A stretch of 64,000 bases of DNA, from positions 9,610,001 to 9,674,000 of the forward strand of contig AP026542.1 in the NCBI GenBank assembly GCA_026075535.2. The letters run 5' to 3'. Within the stretch, counting starts at the first letter, position 1, and each line of letters begins with the position of its first letter. Made by a program: the position numbers and the translations under genes. This DNA is from Tricholoma matsutake (Eukaryota > Basidiomycota > Agaricomycetes > Agaricales > Tricholomataceae). Shown here in pieces: positions 33,437 to 47,239 of this stretch. The notes beneath the pieces were generated by a model that was not told where the DNA came from, did not search any database, and worked only from the letters and a program-made list of their open reading frames with translations.

Positions 33437-35541
33437 ATGTTCTGGCGCACAATCACTACTACTGGACCGACTGATGTCCACGCTGCTCTAAGTTACTCTC
33501 CTAGCGATGTTCTTGTTGAAATTGCGAAATCCCTGGACACCTTGTCGGATGTTCTCAGTTTTTCCTTAACGGTGGGCTTGTAATCCATTGTATGTGTCAC
33601 TCGGACTGAGTGATCTCCCAAAGTCCAAGTTCGTTTACTCCAGCGTGTCCTCCGTTCTTTACGAGAGGGTAACTTTGAATAATATCGGGCAATGTCTGCA
33701 TACACTTTCGATGCTCCAACAACGACCCGAGATCGCACGGCATGTTAGAGAACTTGTCGTGCGACCACATACGAATAGAAGATTACGGCAAGGCATTGCT
33801 GTTAGCGCACTGGCTTCCGCTGCAGTGAGGGATGCTGCAGCTACGATGCGCTTCGATGCCCTCAAGAAGTTTGTGTGGGATGGAGAGGAGAGACCGTACC
33901 ATGAGGACATGTGGTTTGCTTTACGTATGGGGTGCGTAGGTTCGGGGCATCGAATCGATTACTCTCACTTACCTACCTTGTCAATGAAGGTGTCCACAAC
34001 TTCGATACATCGGAACATCCGTTGGGGCGCATCTTCCTTCGCAAAACAGTCATGTAAGTTCTCCTCCCACACTTTTGCACTACAAGGAACCGACGAATAT
34101 TCTTTGCAGCTCTTTGACTTTGTCGACCTTTCAGGGTTTTCATTGATGTATAGGCGTGGCTTTTACGTGATGCATATGGACATGTTCTTGGATGGTGCGT
34201 TGCGTGTGGTGTTGATGACACTATCGTTGATCAAGGTCATTTCTATCAGAGGATAACCCAACTTCTCGACAATTATGGGAAATGCTGATTCAGCGGTGTC
34301 CGAATCTCGAGGAATTGGCCATTGACGGTGTATCCCCTATGCCGACTGACGCGCACTGGCTTGTGGAAGGCCGGTGGCCAAAGCTACGCAATTTGACGTT
34401 GGGTGACGTCTCGATTGACTGGATGCATGCCCCAGTTGATCCCACTCAGAAGCGACCATTTATCATTTGGCTAGAAGCCCACACAAATCTAGAGTCTCTC
34501 AATCTTTCTCGGCATACAATTCAATCCACCCATCTCTCCGATTTAGATTCTGCCAGCTTTCAACTATCATCTTTTTCGGGAACGATGCAACAACTACAAG
34601 CGTTGCCCCATATTCACGCCTCACTCAAGTCTGTTACGTTTCGGGAGCCGCTTCTAACGCGCGACATCTCGCCCCAAGCAGTGGCTGGCTTGCTGCAAGG
34701 CCTGACAAGTCTAACGGAGCTGAGGATCTCATTCATGCTACACTCTATGTATGATAGTGGTAATCTGTTGCGATCGCTTATTGCGTCATGTCCACATTTG
34801 CAACTCCTTGATCTTACCTGCGGCAGCAAACCTTCCTTCCAACTTGTGAGTGCTGCATTTTATATTTCTCCTTCTCTTTAATTACATCTATCGCAGAATG
34901 TGTTCGCCAAGACAATACGTGGGTTTACAAGGCTCCACAGTCTCCGTCTTACTATCGTGAAATACCCCGGCGATGAGTCGCTCTCCGCCGGTGCAGTACG
35001 CATTGCCAAAAACAACCCACGGCTATCCCAATTTGTTCTCACCTTCATCTCCCCCACTTACCCGCTTCCGCTCCCCTTCGCTCTTCCCTTCTTTGGACTT
35101 CCCCTCCCCTTCGTGAGCCATGCCTCCGGCTCCTTTAAGCTTGCCACCGACTACCACGGACTACCACTCAGCCTCGCTGCACAAGAGCAATCCCGAATCA
35201 TCTGGCCCTGGGGCTTCGGTAGCTCGTTGCGGTCGAAGAAGTATATCAGCGATCTGCGCCCGCTTAGCTCTCCTGCACGACAAAAGTCAGGTATGCGGGG
35301 CGTGCTGAGCTTGGTATGTGAGCGTTCGTCTGCGGGGGAGGAGATACGGATGATCATATTCTGTGCGTTGCTGGTGTCGCTTGCGATCTGGGGCTTTATA
35401 GTGAATCAGGGGATGACGTTACCCCGGCCGCCCCACATTGATAGTCGTGAAGCTGGTGCTCTTGGCATGCTGACGGCGAATGTACCATTTCGCTTCTCTA
35501 GAGGACCAACTTCCAGGATCAGGCTGCCGGCAACCGCCTGA
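33437..35541 (+). CDS. F-box/LRR-like protein with a C-terminal membrane segment
   Basis: F-box proteins bring substrates to SCF ubiquitin ligases through Skp1. Six exons give 610 residues: 33437-33571, 33624-33931, 33990-34053, 34110-34194, 34250-34845, 34897-35541. The ATG lies in a perfect GCCACCATG context. The F-box-like helix is SPSDVLVEIAKSLDTLSDVL. The leucine-rich part follows the pattern common in mushroom F-box proteins: SSVLYERVTLNNI, GCPQLRYIGTSVGAHLPS, MLIQRCPNLEELAIDG, HTNLESLNLSRHTI, TSLTELRISFML, HLQLLDLTCGS. The last exon adds a Pro-rich stretch and a hydrophobic segment (IIFCALLVSLAIWGFIVNQ), unusual for an F-box protein; it might be a later addition or a tail anchor. The substrate is unknown. 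Confidence 0.82.
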
Positions 35542-35945
35542 TTTATAAACAGTGTATAGTTTCGTTCGTCGTTTCTGTTGTGATTTGGATAATGTTTTTA
35601 GAGTACAGCCTACGATCTCTCTCATACTACGGATCAACAATTCTAGTCACGGATGTACATCAGCTCTTCGGATATATACCCCTCTATGTACCTAGGCTAG
35701 GTACATCGACAAATGACAAAAGATAAACCAAGCAGGACTCCCATATCAAGCAGATTAATACCTAATTGTCATGGTGGAAGCAAGATAAGTGAAATAAACG
35801 ATAAGGGTAGGGTGAAACGAAGGAATTGGCCATGCATCAAGGTCGGAGCGTATGAACGCATTTTGGGAATATTTGCATGCAAATGTGACAAAACCAAGTA
35901 AGGTGGGGGTATACAATTAAGACCTGATACCCGGTCAGTGTTCAT
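35542..35945. other. short region between convergent genes
   Basis: Holds the 3' sides of the F-box and PRMT genes. No further gene is visible. If the last PRMT intron is real the coding end moves to 35917. Confidence 0.5.
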
Positions 35946-37489
<1,544 letters not shown>

Positions 37490-37670
37490 GGCTGAGGGGA
37501 GATTGGGCAATGCAGGAGGAGAGGTTTCGATTTTTTTGGACTGATCGGGACTCGGATGACATTGAAAACATGCCACAGGCTTGCGCAGCGTCTCGTATTG
37601 ACCTCCGCAGCCTCTGTTATAAGCGCAACTGTGGTTCTGTGAAATGATCGTCGACCCCGAACACGATACC
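37490..37670. promoter_or_regulatory. 181-bp shared promoter between the PRMT and BRI3-like genes
   Basis: The two start codons, 37489 (minus) and 37671 (plus), face away from each other with 181 bp between them, so a bidirectional promoter is likely. I see no TATA box within it; the AT-rich TTTTATATATAAAG at 37714-37727 lies just inside the first intron or coding start of the plus gene. Confidence 0.5.
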
Positions 37671-38197
37671 ATGGTATGTAGATTCTGGACTTGCGACCGG
37701 TCAGTCGCTCAAATTTTATATATAAAGACCAAGAAAGTGCCCCTCGAGAGCCCACCAACTTACGAGGAGGCAAGCAATCGTGAGTTTAAACTTACACTTC
37801 GTCAACTTAGATGAGCTTATGTTGTCAGATGCGTCGTCATCGCGTCATCCTACACCACTATCACCTCCACGTTCAACCCAGCCCCTTCCTGTCCTAGCAC
37901 CCACATTGTACAACTACATGAATCCCGTTACAAAACAATTAATAACGACATCGCTGCCGCCTGAACATCCCGAAATGATATGCCTGCAGTCTGGCAAACA
38001 TGTAACAGAGACGAAGTACGGGTTATTGGGTGAGTCATAGCCAGCCTTTGCCGTGGTTCTTGACGTTCGATCTTTGTTTCGTAGGTGTGCTAGCGGCCAT
38101 ATTTTGGTTCCCCATAGGTATCGGTCTGTGTATTCTGGACAGACGAGTCAAGTGCGTCCGTTGTGGGGTCATTTTCAACGATGGACTCTGCACTTAA
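37671..38197 (+). CDS. BRI3-like small membrane protein
   Basis: The best model is ATG (37671-37673), then exons 37728-37779, 37811-38029 and 38085-38197, giving 128 residues. Reading through the first intron also keeps an open frame, so the N-terminus is uncertain. The N-terminus carries PPTYEEA, a PPxY motif that WW-domain ubiquitin ligases of the Nedd4/Rsp5 class recognise. A Pro-rich region follows. The conserved C-terminus is TKYGLLGVLAAIFWFPIGIG, then LDRRVKCVRCG, as in the animal brain protein I3 family: a hydrophobic hairpin followed by paired Cys. BRI3 proteins are lysosomal or endosomal in animals; a vacuole or endosome role here is an inference. Confidence 0.8.
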
Positions 38198-38434
38198 GTT
38201 TTTTCTTGCCTTCGGCATTTTTTTCTTGGTATGCATGATATACTCCTGCTATTTATTATGTTCTTTGATACCTATCCTCATCACATATATCCCATAGCTA
38301 GTAGGTTTCCCATTTTATACGATTCCCCGTTGTACTAGGAACATTCGAATGTCATGATATGTTGTTATCTTGCTCCAATGTTCAGATCTTTCAGATTTGA
38401 CGCCAGGAACGATTAGTAACGGACTCGGAAGGTA

Positions 38435-40405
38435 TTACGTTCGACATACAGTACTCCGCAATTTTGCCTCCAATACATTCCTGTCTATGCTCCTTTGAAC
38501 CTCCTTGTCCCAGTCGGTTCCTAACCACACAGCACAATATTCTCCTATCCCAACCACGAACAAGCCTAAGACCTGACCTAAATAATAAACAATCAGACAC
38601 CAGCCCAGAGGCTGAGCTGTTTTTGCACAACATACCTATCCACAGGCCTTCCAGTCCAAGACGGGTTCGTGGGTTAAAAGCCAGAGTAATTCCAACAGGT
38701 AAAGCCAACAGATAATATGCGGCCAAATTAAAAAGGGCACCGATATGTTGACGTCCTCCATGTGAACATTACCACAACAGAGTCCTGATAATATTGGCGC
38801 CACATACCTTGACCGCGAAGGACACCGCCGCACGAACCAACTAGGCCATCGGCTATCTGTTAAGGAGAATCGACGAATATATTAGATAGCTTATACGCAA
38901 TATAAAATTCTTACTTGGAATGACGCGACGTAGGGCATCACTCTGCTGACAAGTCTGACGACGTCCACGTCTTCGCTGAAGACATAGCCGAATTTCTGCG
39001 GAGATGCGTAAACAACCCACAGGTGAACTATATGATCCCACAAACGCACATCTTTGAAGGTCATCAGAATGGTCATGACTGTGGAACCTACGACGACGCT
39101 AAGAAACGCTGATACATGCGACGCGCGTTTGGCGCCTACTGCTGACCGCGATCCAAGGAGATTACCGACGCGAGTAGAGGCAGCAACTCCGATGCCAAAA
39201 GGAATGGTGTTAAGGACTATTAGCAACTGATAAGTTTCTCCGTTAGCATCCAGACTTTTTTTTTACTTTGGTCGGTTGTCATGATAACAGCCTGGGCTGC
39301 GAGGGGTAATTCTCCAAGACGGCCGGCAGCAAGTGCGACAATCTCGAATGCCGCCCTACATGTTAGATATTAGCAATCACGACCCCGTCACGTTTAGATT
39401 CGACAAAATATACCATTCAGTTCCGACCATTAAAATACCAGGAATTGCAAGTTTCAAGAAAGTGACACAACTGCTAAAGTCCAGGACGAGTCTGATTTTG
39501 ATTCCGCCCCATGTTCCGTTTGCCTTATGTGTAGGAGAGAATGTCGTGTACAGCGCCAGCAGCCCAAAGGAAAGCCAGTAGGTCACTGAGAGTGCAATGG
39601 AGCATCCAAGAAGACCAAGGGGTGTATGTTGAATCAATATGATGTTAAGGGCAACATTAATCGGGAATACAACGATTAAAACCATAGTAGATGCCCTCAT
39701 AATTCCTAATACGATGCGGTGAATCTATTGCAAAATTGTATATAAGAATATAAAATTACCTTGGCATTGGAGATATTTCTTCAGACTTTCAAAGCCGATA
39801 TATCCCGGGGCTCCAATGATTAGAACGCGCAAGAACATTTGTACATCTTTACTGAGTTGTTTTGGTTGTCCAAGACCAAGAAGAATGGGCTCCATAAAGG
39901 CCCACAAGATGCATACAGGCACTAGAAGAGCCCACAGCAATACAATGCATCTCTGGAGGTGAATGGACAGATCGGTGGGATGACTCCCGCCAGTAAATGA
40001 CTGCGATCCTAGGGTGTCCAGAGCTGTGGACCCGCCGAGTGCAACGCACCATCCTGTAGTATACAACAGGATGTGGGATCATAGGTCCGTAAATTAAGTA
40101 ATCCAAAGACTCGCCAGTGACAAAAGCCAGCATTAAAGCCACAGATGCGGCCGAGAACTCGGCTGGACCGAGTTGGGCAACAATAAGAATTGAGACAGCC
40201 TGGAGAGAATTCTGCAACGTATACGACAAAATTACTAGGTCATTTCTCCATCAGGTTGATGTTCCCGAAATTATTAAAACGACAGACCAGGTATCGAGTC
40301 GAAAAGAAGAGAACAGAAAAGACTAAAATCGCTGGGGGGCTGTGGTATTACCGAGGCTCCGTGCAAGAGTGGTTCTCTTTCGTCGGTATCATACAAGGCA
40401 GCCAT
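38435..40405 (-). CDS. MATE family multidrug/toxin efflux transporter
   Basis: MATE proteins export drugs, toxins and secondary metabolites using ion gradients. The start at 40405 gives an acidic N-terminus with PLL ([13 protein letters not shown]), typical of fungal members. Recognisable exons carry [123 protein letters not shown] ([11 protein letters not shown]), [16 protein letters not shown] and [14 protein letters not shown]. The last exon ends DWDKEVQRS and a short tail, stop at 38437-38435. About twelve membrane segments are expected. The second exon border near the N-terminus (about 40250-40350) and the exon around 39240-39290 are not settled. One intron appears to start with GC (40114). 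The gene seems intact. Confidence 0.85.
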
Positions 40406-41082
40406 TGCGGTCGCTCGAAGGTGAGTGGTTTAGATAACATCCAGAGGATAGTCTCATCCTACTTGTATTTATCCTCGGAATCGCGATGGATCTCGGCTAC
40501 CGGGATTATGTTGTCCTGGGAGGAAGAATTTTGGCTAGTACGAATCTATATCCTTTACAACAGATTCAGAAGGGCAGGGTCCTTGATTGATTACAGAGAC
40601 AGGGCAACACAGGACAAGACTCGGACGCGGACAGAACGGAACAAAGTGATCTCCGAGAGGCTTTTGAGATGAAATCGAACTACAGCAAATGCTTACGCCT
40701 ATGTAAGATATGTACTTAGAACCAATTAGAACAATCTGAACGATCTGTTTTTCGGAGGTTGAAAATAGGGCCCGCCCATGTGCTTTTTAAAATTTCCGGC
40801 GGGTCTGCATTAAGTATCGTGCAAAACGTGAATCTGGCTGTAACCCACTTCACAAGTCTTATCGTTCTCGTGTAATATATCTCACCATCAGAACATTAGT
40901 ACGCGTCTATCGCCTCAAGGCCTGAAAAAAAAATCTAGATCTGGAACAGGCTTTTGACCCAGTTACGTGACGGTCATGGGATTTAAGTAGAACATCCTAC
41001 ATAAGAAGCGCGAAAATCTTTCGAATTTGGCACTTCTCTCTAAACCGTATTTACTGAAATTGCAACCACAGACAATTCTTGG
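40406..41082. promoter_or_regulatory. intergenic region between divergent MATE and ureohydrolase genes
   Basis: The starts lie 677 bp apart on opposite strands, so the region should hold both promoters. No further coding frame with a motif is seen and I could not assign particular sites. Confidence 0.4.
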
Positions 41083-42831
41083 ATGCAATTCACAACAGTA
41101 GTAGTCTGCGCCGTTCTTGTTGCCGCTGTCTTCGCCCACGACCATGACCACGGCCATGAGGTGAACCAGATGCCCCTCGGCTATGTTAAATACCCCTATC
41201 AGGCTGTCTACCCAAGTATTAACGAAGGTACAATAATATCTCACCGCCTTAGTCTTTGTGGATATTCACGGCGTCGCTGGACAGTGACCGCCGATTCGAT
41301 TTTCTCTGGTATCACAACCTTCGCGAAGCTTCCTTGGGTTCAGTGTCTGACCAAAGGCAAGGATGAATCGTTTGATATCGCCTTCCTCGGGGCACCCTTC
41401 GTGAGCCAAGAACTGTCATTTCGGCCATCACTGACTAGCTTACAGGATACCGGAACATCTTATCGTCCAGGAGCTCGTTTCGGACCTGCGGGTATTCGCG
41501 CTGGTTCTCGTCGCCTGACTCTGTACGGGGGATACAATGTGCCCCTCGATGTAAATCCGTTCCAGTCTGGTCTTAAAATTGTCGACTGCGGTTAGTAAAT
41601 TTAAGCACGCCAGTCCTATGCGAGTCTAAGTAAGCCGGTGTCATTCACCTGCCTTTTGTTAGGAGATGTTCCCGTTACTCCGTACGACAACCATCACGCT
41701 ATCAAGCAGATTGAAGATGGGCATAAGACGCTCCTTCATCGCACTACCTTCTCTCCGTTGGGTAACGACTCGGTCACTGGCAAGCCTTTACAACCTATCT
41801 CTCTGGATGGCAAACACCACCCGAGAATCATCACCCTTGGAGGTGACCACACCATTGTGCTGCCTATCTTGAGATCCATTCACTCTGCATACGGACCAGT
41901 CAGCGTAATTCATTTCGACAGGTAAGGAAATTACATCCGTGGTTTGGTGTAAATCTATAAGACCTGGTCTGTCAGCCATCTGGATACTTGGAAGCCGTCC
42001 GTTTTCGGCGGTGCTCCTTCAGCTCAAGCTGCCATCAACCACGGGACTTACTTTTATTGGGCTAGCCAGGAAGGCTTAGTTCGAAATGGCTCTTCAATTG
42101 CAAGTATCCCTGTTCTAAGTTCCATCTCTCATAATCCTTTTCACGATTTCTTCGAATGCTTTGATCCTAGTTTGCTCTTTATTAACAGCATGGAGCCATT
42201 CGGACAACACTTTCTGGTCCTGCAGACTACGAGAACGACGATAAGTCTGGTTTCCAGAGGATCGAGGCAAGGGAAATAGATACAATTGGTAATATTGTCT
42301 GCGGTTGCGTCGTCTCACTTCGCTAACGGTCCAGTCTGCAGGTACGGATGGCATCATCAAAAGGATCCGCGATACCGTGGGAGACAAACCAGTTTATCTG
42401 TCGATCGATGTGAGTGTGGCTTAGCTACAAGCTTCGTAAATTTTCTGATCGTCTTCCTTGAACAAGATTGATTCTATTGATCCTGCCTTCGCGCCGGCAA
42501 CCGGGACCCCCGAGACTGGTGGATGGTCAACGCGGGAGTTGCGCACCATCCTGAGGGGCCTGGATGGCTTGAAAATTGTTTCTGCAGATCTCGTCGAGGT
42601 AGCCCCTGCATATGACACGAACGCCGAGCTGGTGAGATTTTCACTTGTAATAATAACCTTTGGTGGCTATCTGATCCCTTCGATCCTCACAGACCACCAT
42701 GGCTGCTGCTGATGTGAGTAACGCGAGTCAGTAGTCATTAGCGTCGTCTCATTTTGGTGCAGGTGTTATTCGAAGTCATAAGTGTTATGGCTAAGACTCC
42801 TCTAGGTAAGGTGGCAGTCAAAGCTCATTGA
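41083..42831 (+). CDS. agmatinase-type ureohydrolase with an N-terminal signal peptide
   Basis: Family members hydrolyse a guanidino compound (agmatine, guanidinobutyrate or arginine) to urea and an amine, using two Mn ions. Exons 41083-41227, 41285-41400, 41446-41590, 41663-41921, 41976-42099, 42189-42288, 42342-42409, 42467-42631, 42693-42713 and 42763-42831 give 403 residues in an unbroken frame. The start [18 protein letters not shown] is a signal peptide, followed by a His/Asp-rich HDHDHGHEV. Metal-binding motifs are intact: [19 protein letters not shown] and [19 protein letters not shown]. Substrate entry motif [14 protein letters not shown] is the fungal agmatinase type. The HFDSHLD Ser replaces the usual Ala. 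One intron begins with GCAAGT (42100). The secreted or vacuolar location is inferred. Exact substrate cannot be told from sequence. Confidence 0.88.
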
Positions 42832-45800
42832 GGAACTGGCATCAAAGGAAAGAGATGATAAGCTTCAAGGGGTTGATCGCGTATGCCAAATTCATCAACT
42901 GCCCTTTTTTCGTTTTCTGTAATACCCATATGATGTCAACCGATATCGGTTTCCCCCATTCGTCATCTTGCACCGTCGCAGGCGGAGACTCGTCGATCTG
43001 ATGGTTTTCGAGTTCTCAGAAGATATCGACACATGTTTGATTCAAAGTTCCAATGATTATTCAATTGGGATCCTAAAGGTCCTGCTTGTTAATGAGTATC
43101 AGAGCACAGATACATCCCAGGTCAAATCTAACTCAACTTGGGGCAAAAAGTGTTGGACGCATTGTAGATAGGGCAGAAAAGATGTGATGTATAAAAAGCT
43201 GGACTGCTTGATAGATAACCTTTACATGTAAAGGTGCTGAAAGTTCGATGCAAACTGAAGGTTGAACGTTTCAAACGTAGTCGAAGTACATCTTTGAATA
43301 CGAACCTTATGTCACATAAACGTGACCGTTATGTTCGCGTTTTGTTTACAGTGTTGAACTAAGGACATGTCATAAGACAAGCCTCGACAGACCCGAAAAT
43401 GCCAATACAAGTAGAGTAACTCGTGCAAAGGGGAAATGTTCCACTGGCCTCCATCATCTTTCGTTCACAACCTCAGGATTTGAAACAACTTGCTCTACTA
43501 GAAGGTGGCAGGGGTGCAGTCAACAGCAATGCATGGGTTTCATCTAATCGACTGATCCTATCCACATTCTTCGTTGACCGACATTGCTCTATTGCCGACG
43601 AACGCTGAGGAACGGAAGGATCTAATAAAGTACATGCAGATTGATGTTGCACTGCAGTTATGATGTAAATGTCAACCTGGCTTCGGATCCAGAGGTCGGT
43701 CCAACAACCTTCGAGCTTTCCCACATCCATGAAACGTATGTAAATCTATCTGATCCCTTCTTCTTCTTAAAACTTGGTCGCCTCATGGACTTTTCCAGGC
43801 TCTCTCGTTTTATATCGCCGAGTAATCAAAAGTTCGCGTGCAGTAATCAATGAGTATGCAACCTGACGTGTTTACGGAATGTCTTATGTGACGCAAATGT
43901 AAACTTTTGTGCTCACTCTTGCAGTCTGATAACAAGCTAACTTTCTCATCACGTATGATTTGTGTTGGGTTTCAGGAACCATTATCCTGTCAGCATCTCT
44001 CCCACCTGAGTCGCAAACGTTATTCATATCTGCTTGGTCTTTACTCGATCGACTCACGGACCATCATCAGATCTATAGAAGCTGTCATTTTATAGAGTCT
44101 TCCTGATTGATTTGAATGCATACATAGATCACAGGTTTTGCAAATCGAGCCGCTCGTTGTCCGTCAGCCTTTGGTGCGTGGTGCAATCGACATTACAATG
44201 AACGTTATCTCAACCCATCGTTTAACAAATGCGTTCTCGTAGCTCCTGGATGTCCATTCGTTCTTGGAATCGGTACGGTCATTGATGATGTTTCTCTCTC
44301 TAAACTAATAGCGGAATCAGCCGTACATATTGATCTCTGCGGAGTGCCGTTAATGTGTACATGGTCCATCGACTGATCTGTGGGGTATGACAAGTGTGGC
44401 TATCACACAGCATATATTTGAACAGTTATTTGACAGCTATCTAAGTCTGTACTCGTCGATTCTCCATGTGAGTGCTGTATTCTTCTGAGATGCACCCCGA
44501 GGACTTATAGATCTCAGTTGGCTGCCCAGGTCAGATGCCAAGGGTTTTCGTCTATCCACATAATTCCATTCTGTTCTCACGCGAAGAATATGCCGGGTCG
44601 ACACGGCACGATCAGTATTGACTGAATGCCTTGTATTCGCGACTTTACAAGCAGGCGTGGACTCAGGTTTCTTTCCCCCCGACTCGTTGCTTTTAAAGGC
44701 CGCTCGTACAGCCAGTGTCACGAAGCATATGATTTTTCTTCGGGACGCTCAAGAAAAAAAGGTTGTTATGCCTTTACGGTAGATTTCAAATTTCTACAGC
44801 CAGGGAAACATCATGCCTGCTTGCATCGAATTTCCCAGGGGGCCTTCAATGCCCACCTTGATTTTTTTTGTACGCTTGAGACCCTGCAAGGAAGCATCTG
44901 GCGTGCGTATATTACTCATTGCTTATCTAGTTTTCGCATGGTCCTCAAGATGTGTACGCCACATTCATGCGGAATAGCAAAGCGTTTCGGCATGTTGGTC
45001 GACTGAAGCGAACCCGTGGCACTAGTCGTTTTGGGGTCCTATTGGTTCATTCTCCGGTGACGATTCTTTCGTGTGTCGCTATCGATGAGTACAATCGCCT
45101 CCCGTCGTCCCAATATAACTCGATATAGCTCATGTGCCTTGAAGGATTCTATTGTGCGATGTTGATATTCTTTTGGATTGATCAATTACGTGCATAGCAT
45201 CTGGGGGGCACTCTTAGTTCGAAGTCGTTTTGCTTCCAGGTGTTCCTCGATGAAATATGGCCCGGTGTATTCCCGAGCCGGCTGCAGCACTGCGGTGCGT
45301 GTCTGGGTGTGGCATCTACGGAACGAAATCCAATCTTACTCCAAGGAGACATCGTCATTTACTTGAACGAGCAGATCCGTCCGCGTTTACAGGTTAGTAA
45401 CCCGGCACGGTACATCAGGTGTGTACTGCTTACCGATTTTGTCTGATAGTTGGGAATTTGCAGCCAACAGTGAGGTTGAAATAATTTCCTGAACTTATTG
45501 TTTCATTGTTGTAGGCCGGCGGGTCTGTGAACCCAGAAGCGCGTGCCAGCCAGATGTGACGTATGTGTCAGTGTCGCGCTCATTTCATATATTTGACAGG
45601 ACATCGTGCAGGTTATCATGACAGCAGCCTCATGTGGCCTCGTTCTAGTGTGAATTTTATTTACCGTAGCCTGATATTTGAAAGTACGCGATAGTTCATT
45701 TTGGCTTGCTATGCTCAGTGACTTATGTGCTATGTACAAGGCGAGGGCACTGCCATCGGACGGATGGCAATACATGTGATGGCGACGACCTACGGCAGCA

Positions 45801-47239
45801 ACGAGAAAAATGCGACACTGTTGGTAGTATAGCGATGTGCCCCGTTCGAAGACACTCCTCGGACTACGACAGTCACATACACATCTGGATCGTGATGCTC
45901 GTCACGTCAATAAGGAAATGGTGGTGTATGCCGTGGGTTCTTGGGTTCAAATTTTGGGTTGATCATATCTCTCGTATGCGGGGTACGCGTTCTATCGGAT
46001 CTAATACAAAGTGAGAGGTTGAATGCCGGCAGTTGTATGACACAAGTAGCACGTTAACATAAGGGGATTATAGTCGTATTTAAAGAATTCGAACACGTTG
46101 CATTAGAAAGAAAAGGATAAGAACGTAAACGGTCTCAGTAGGGACTGGCTTGGAGAAGTGTAAATAGAATGTATGATAATCAGGCAAGACCTCCCGGGCT
46201 GTCCCGACTTTGTAGCTTAGGTCACTCGATACGATTTAACTTTCTATCGTATGTATTTTTCAACCACGTTAGCGATGATCTGTATCTCCTTGGGCTCACG
46301 TTTAACCGGCAAATGTTATTCGAGGCATCGAGGTTTCTCACCGGCCACTTCTGAGGATCGGACCTTCTTAACCGATCGGCAGCCGAGTGTTCCTTAGATC
46401 GCTTTACACGACCCGGTCCTCATGCTTCCACAGAATTAGAATTTGATCTCGAGGTGCGGCCCTCATTAACGCGATCTGGTCTCAAGCAATACGACCCTCT
46501 AAAAAGTTGGGCTAGTCGGCCAGTGCTGTGACAGCTCCGAGTTCTTGGTGAGCATTTGTGGCAGGCTGGGTACTGTGGAACATTTAATAGGGGAGTTCAA
46601 AGCTGGGCGCATACGTGGCATATGCTCGCATACACGCATACGCATGTTACATAAACGTCATTTCAGGCGACATTTATTTCCCGCACCCTTATGTAAGCAG
46701 CTTAGTAAGCACCAAGAGCGGCCAAATATTGATTTTGAAAAATTTTTAATACTTTTTTGACTGGATTTGGATTTTTCATTATCATATGCCCCATTTATCA
46801 GTTCTTACTGTCAGAAAGCTAATTAACGGGTACGAGGTATCTCATGATCTATACACCATGTGAGGGTCACGTGATGTGGCCAAATGTTTGGACCTGAAAT
46901 CTTGGAAGTTGTTCTTTTTTCACTCCAAACATTGGTAGAAATAGGCAGAAAAAAATTGAATTTTTTTTGCATGTCTACTCCTTGGGCACTTGACATAAAT
47001 TTGGGAAAAGAACTTATAGGAACTCTTGCCATACATGTGAACTATAGATCTTATGGGCTACAAGTGCTAAAATATGAATGTGGCAAATGTAGTAGGGAGG
47101 ACAAGATCTATTTCCAGCACCTTATTACATAAGCCAAACATACCATTGTCACCTAATGTGTCTTGTGTCTATTAGCTTTCACTCCCATTTATATTCATTG
47201 TAATATCATTCTTTGTCGCTCTTTAACTTGCTTTAATAA
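42832..47239. other. 4.4-kb region without a recognisable gene
   Basis: Frames of up to 126 codons occur (for example 44626-45006 plus, 44721-44437 minus, 45240-45446 plus) but none shows a motif or continues across plausible introns. Composition is like the gene island up to about 46,750 and then turns AT-rich and CpG-poor like the repeats. It might hold a diverged pseudogene or a non-coding RNA; I see no direct sign of either. Confidence 0.45.

Noticed and set aside
44626..45006. 126-codon plus-strand ORF in the 42.8-47.2-kb gap
   Set aside because: No motif, no splice-compatible neighbours and ordinary composition; I could not tell it from a chance frame.
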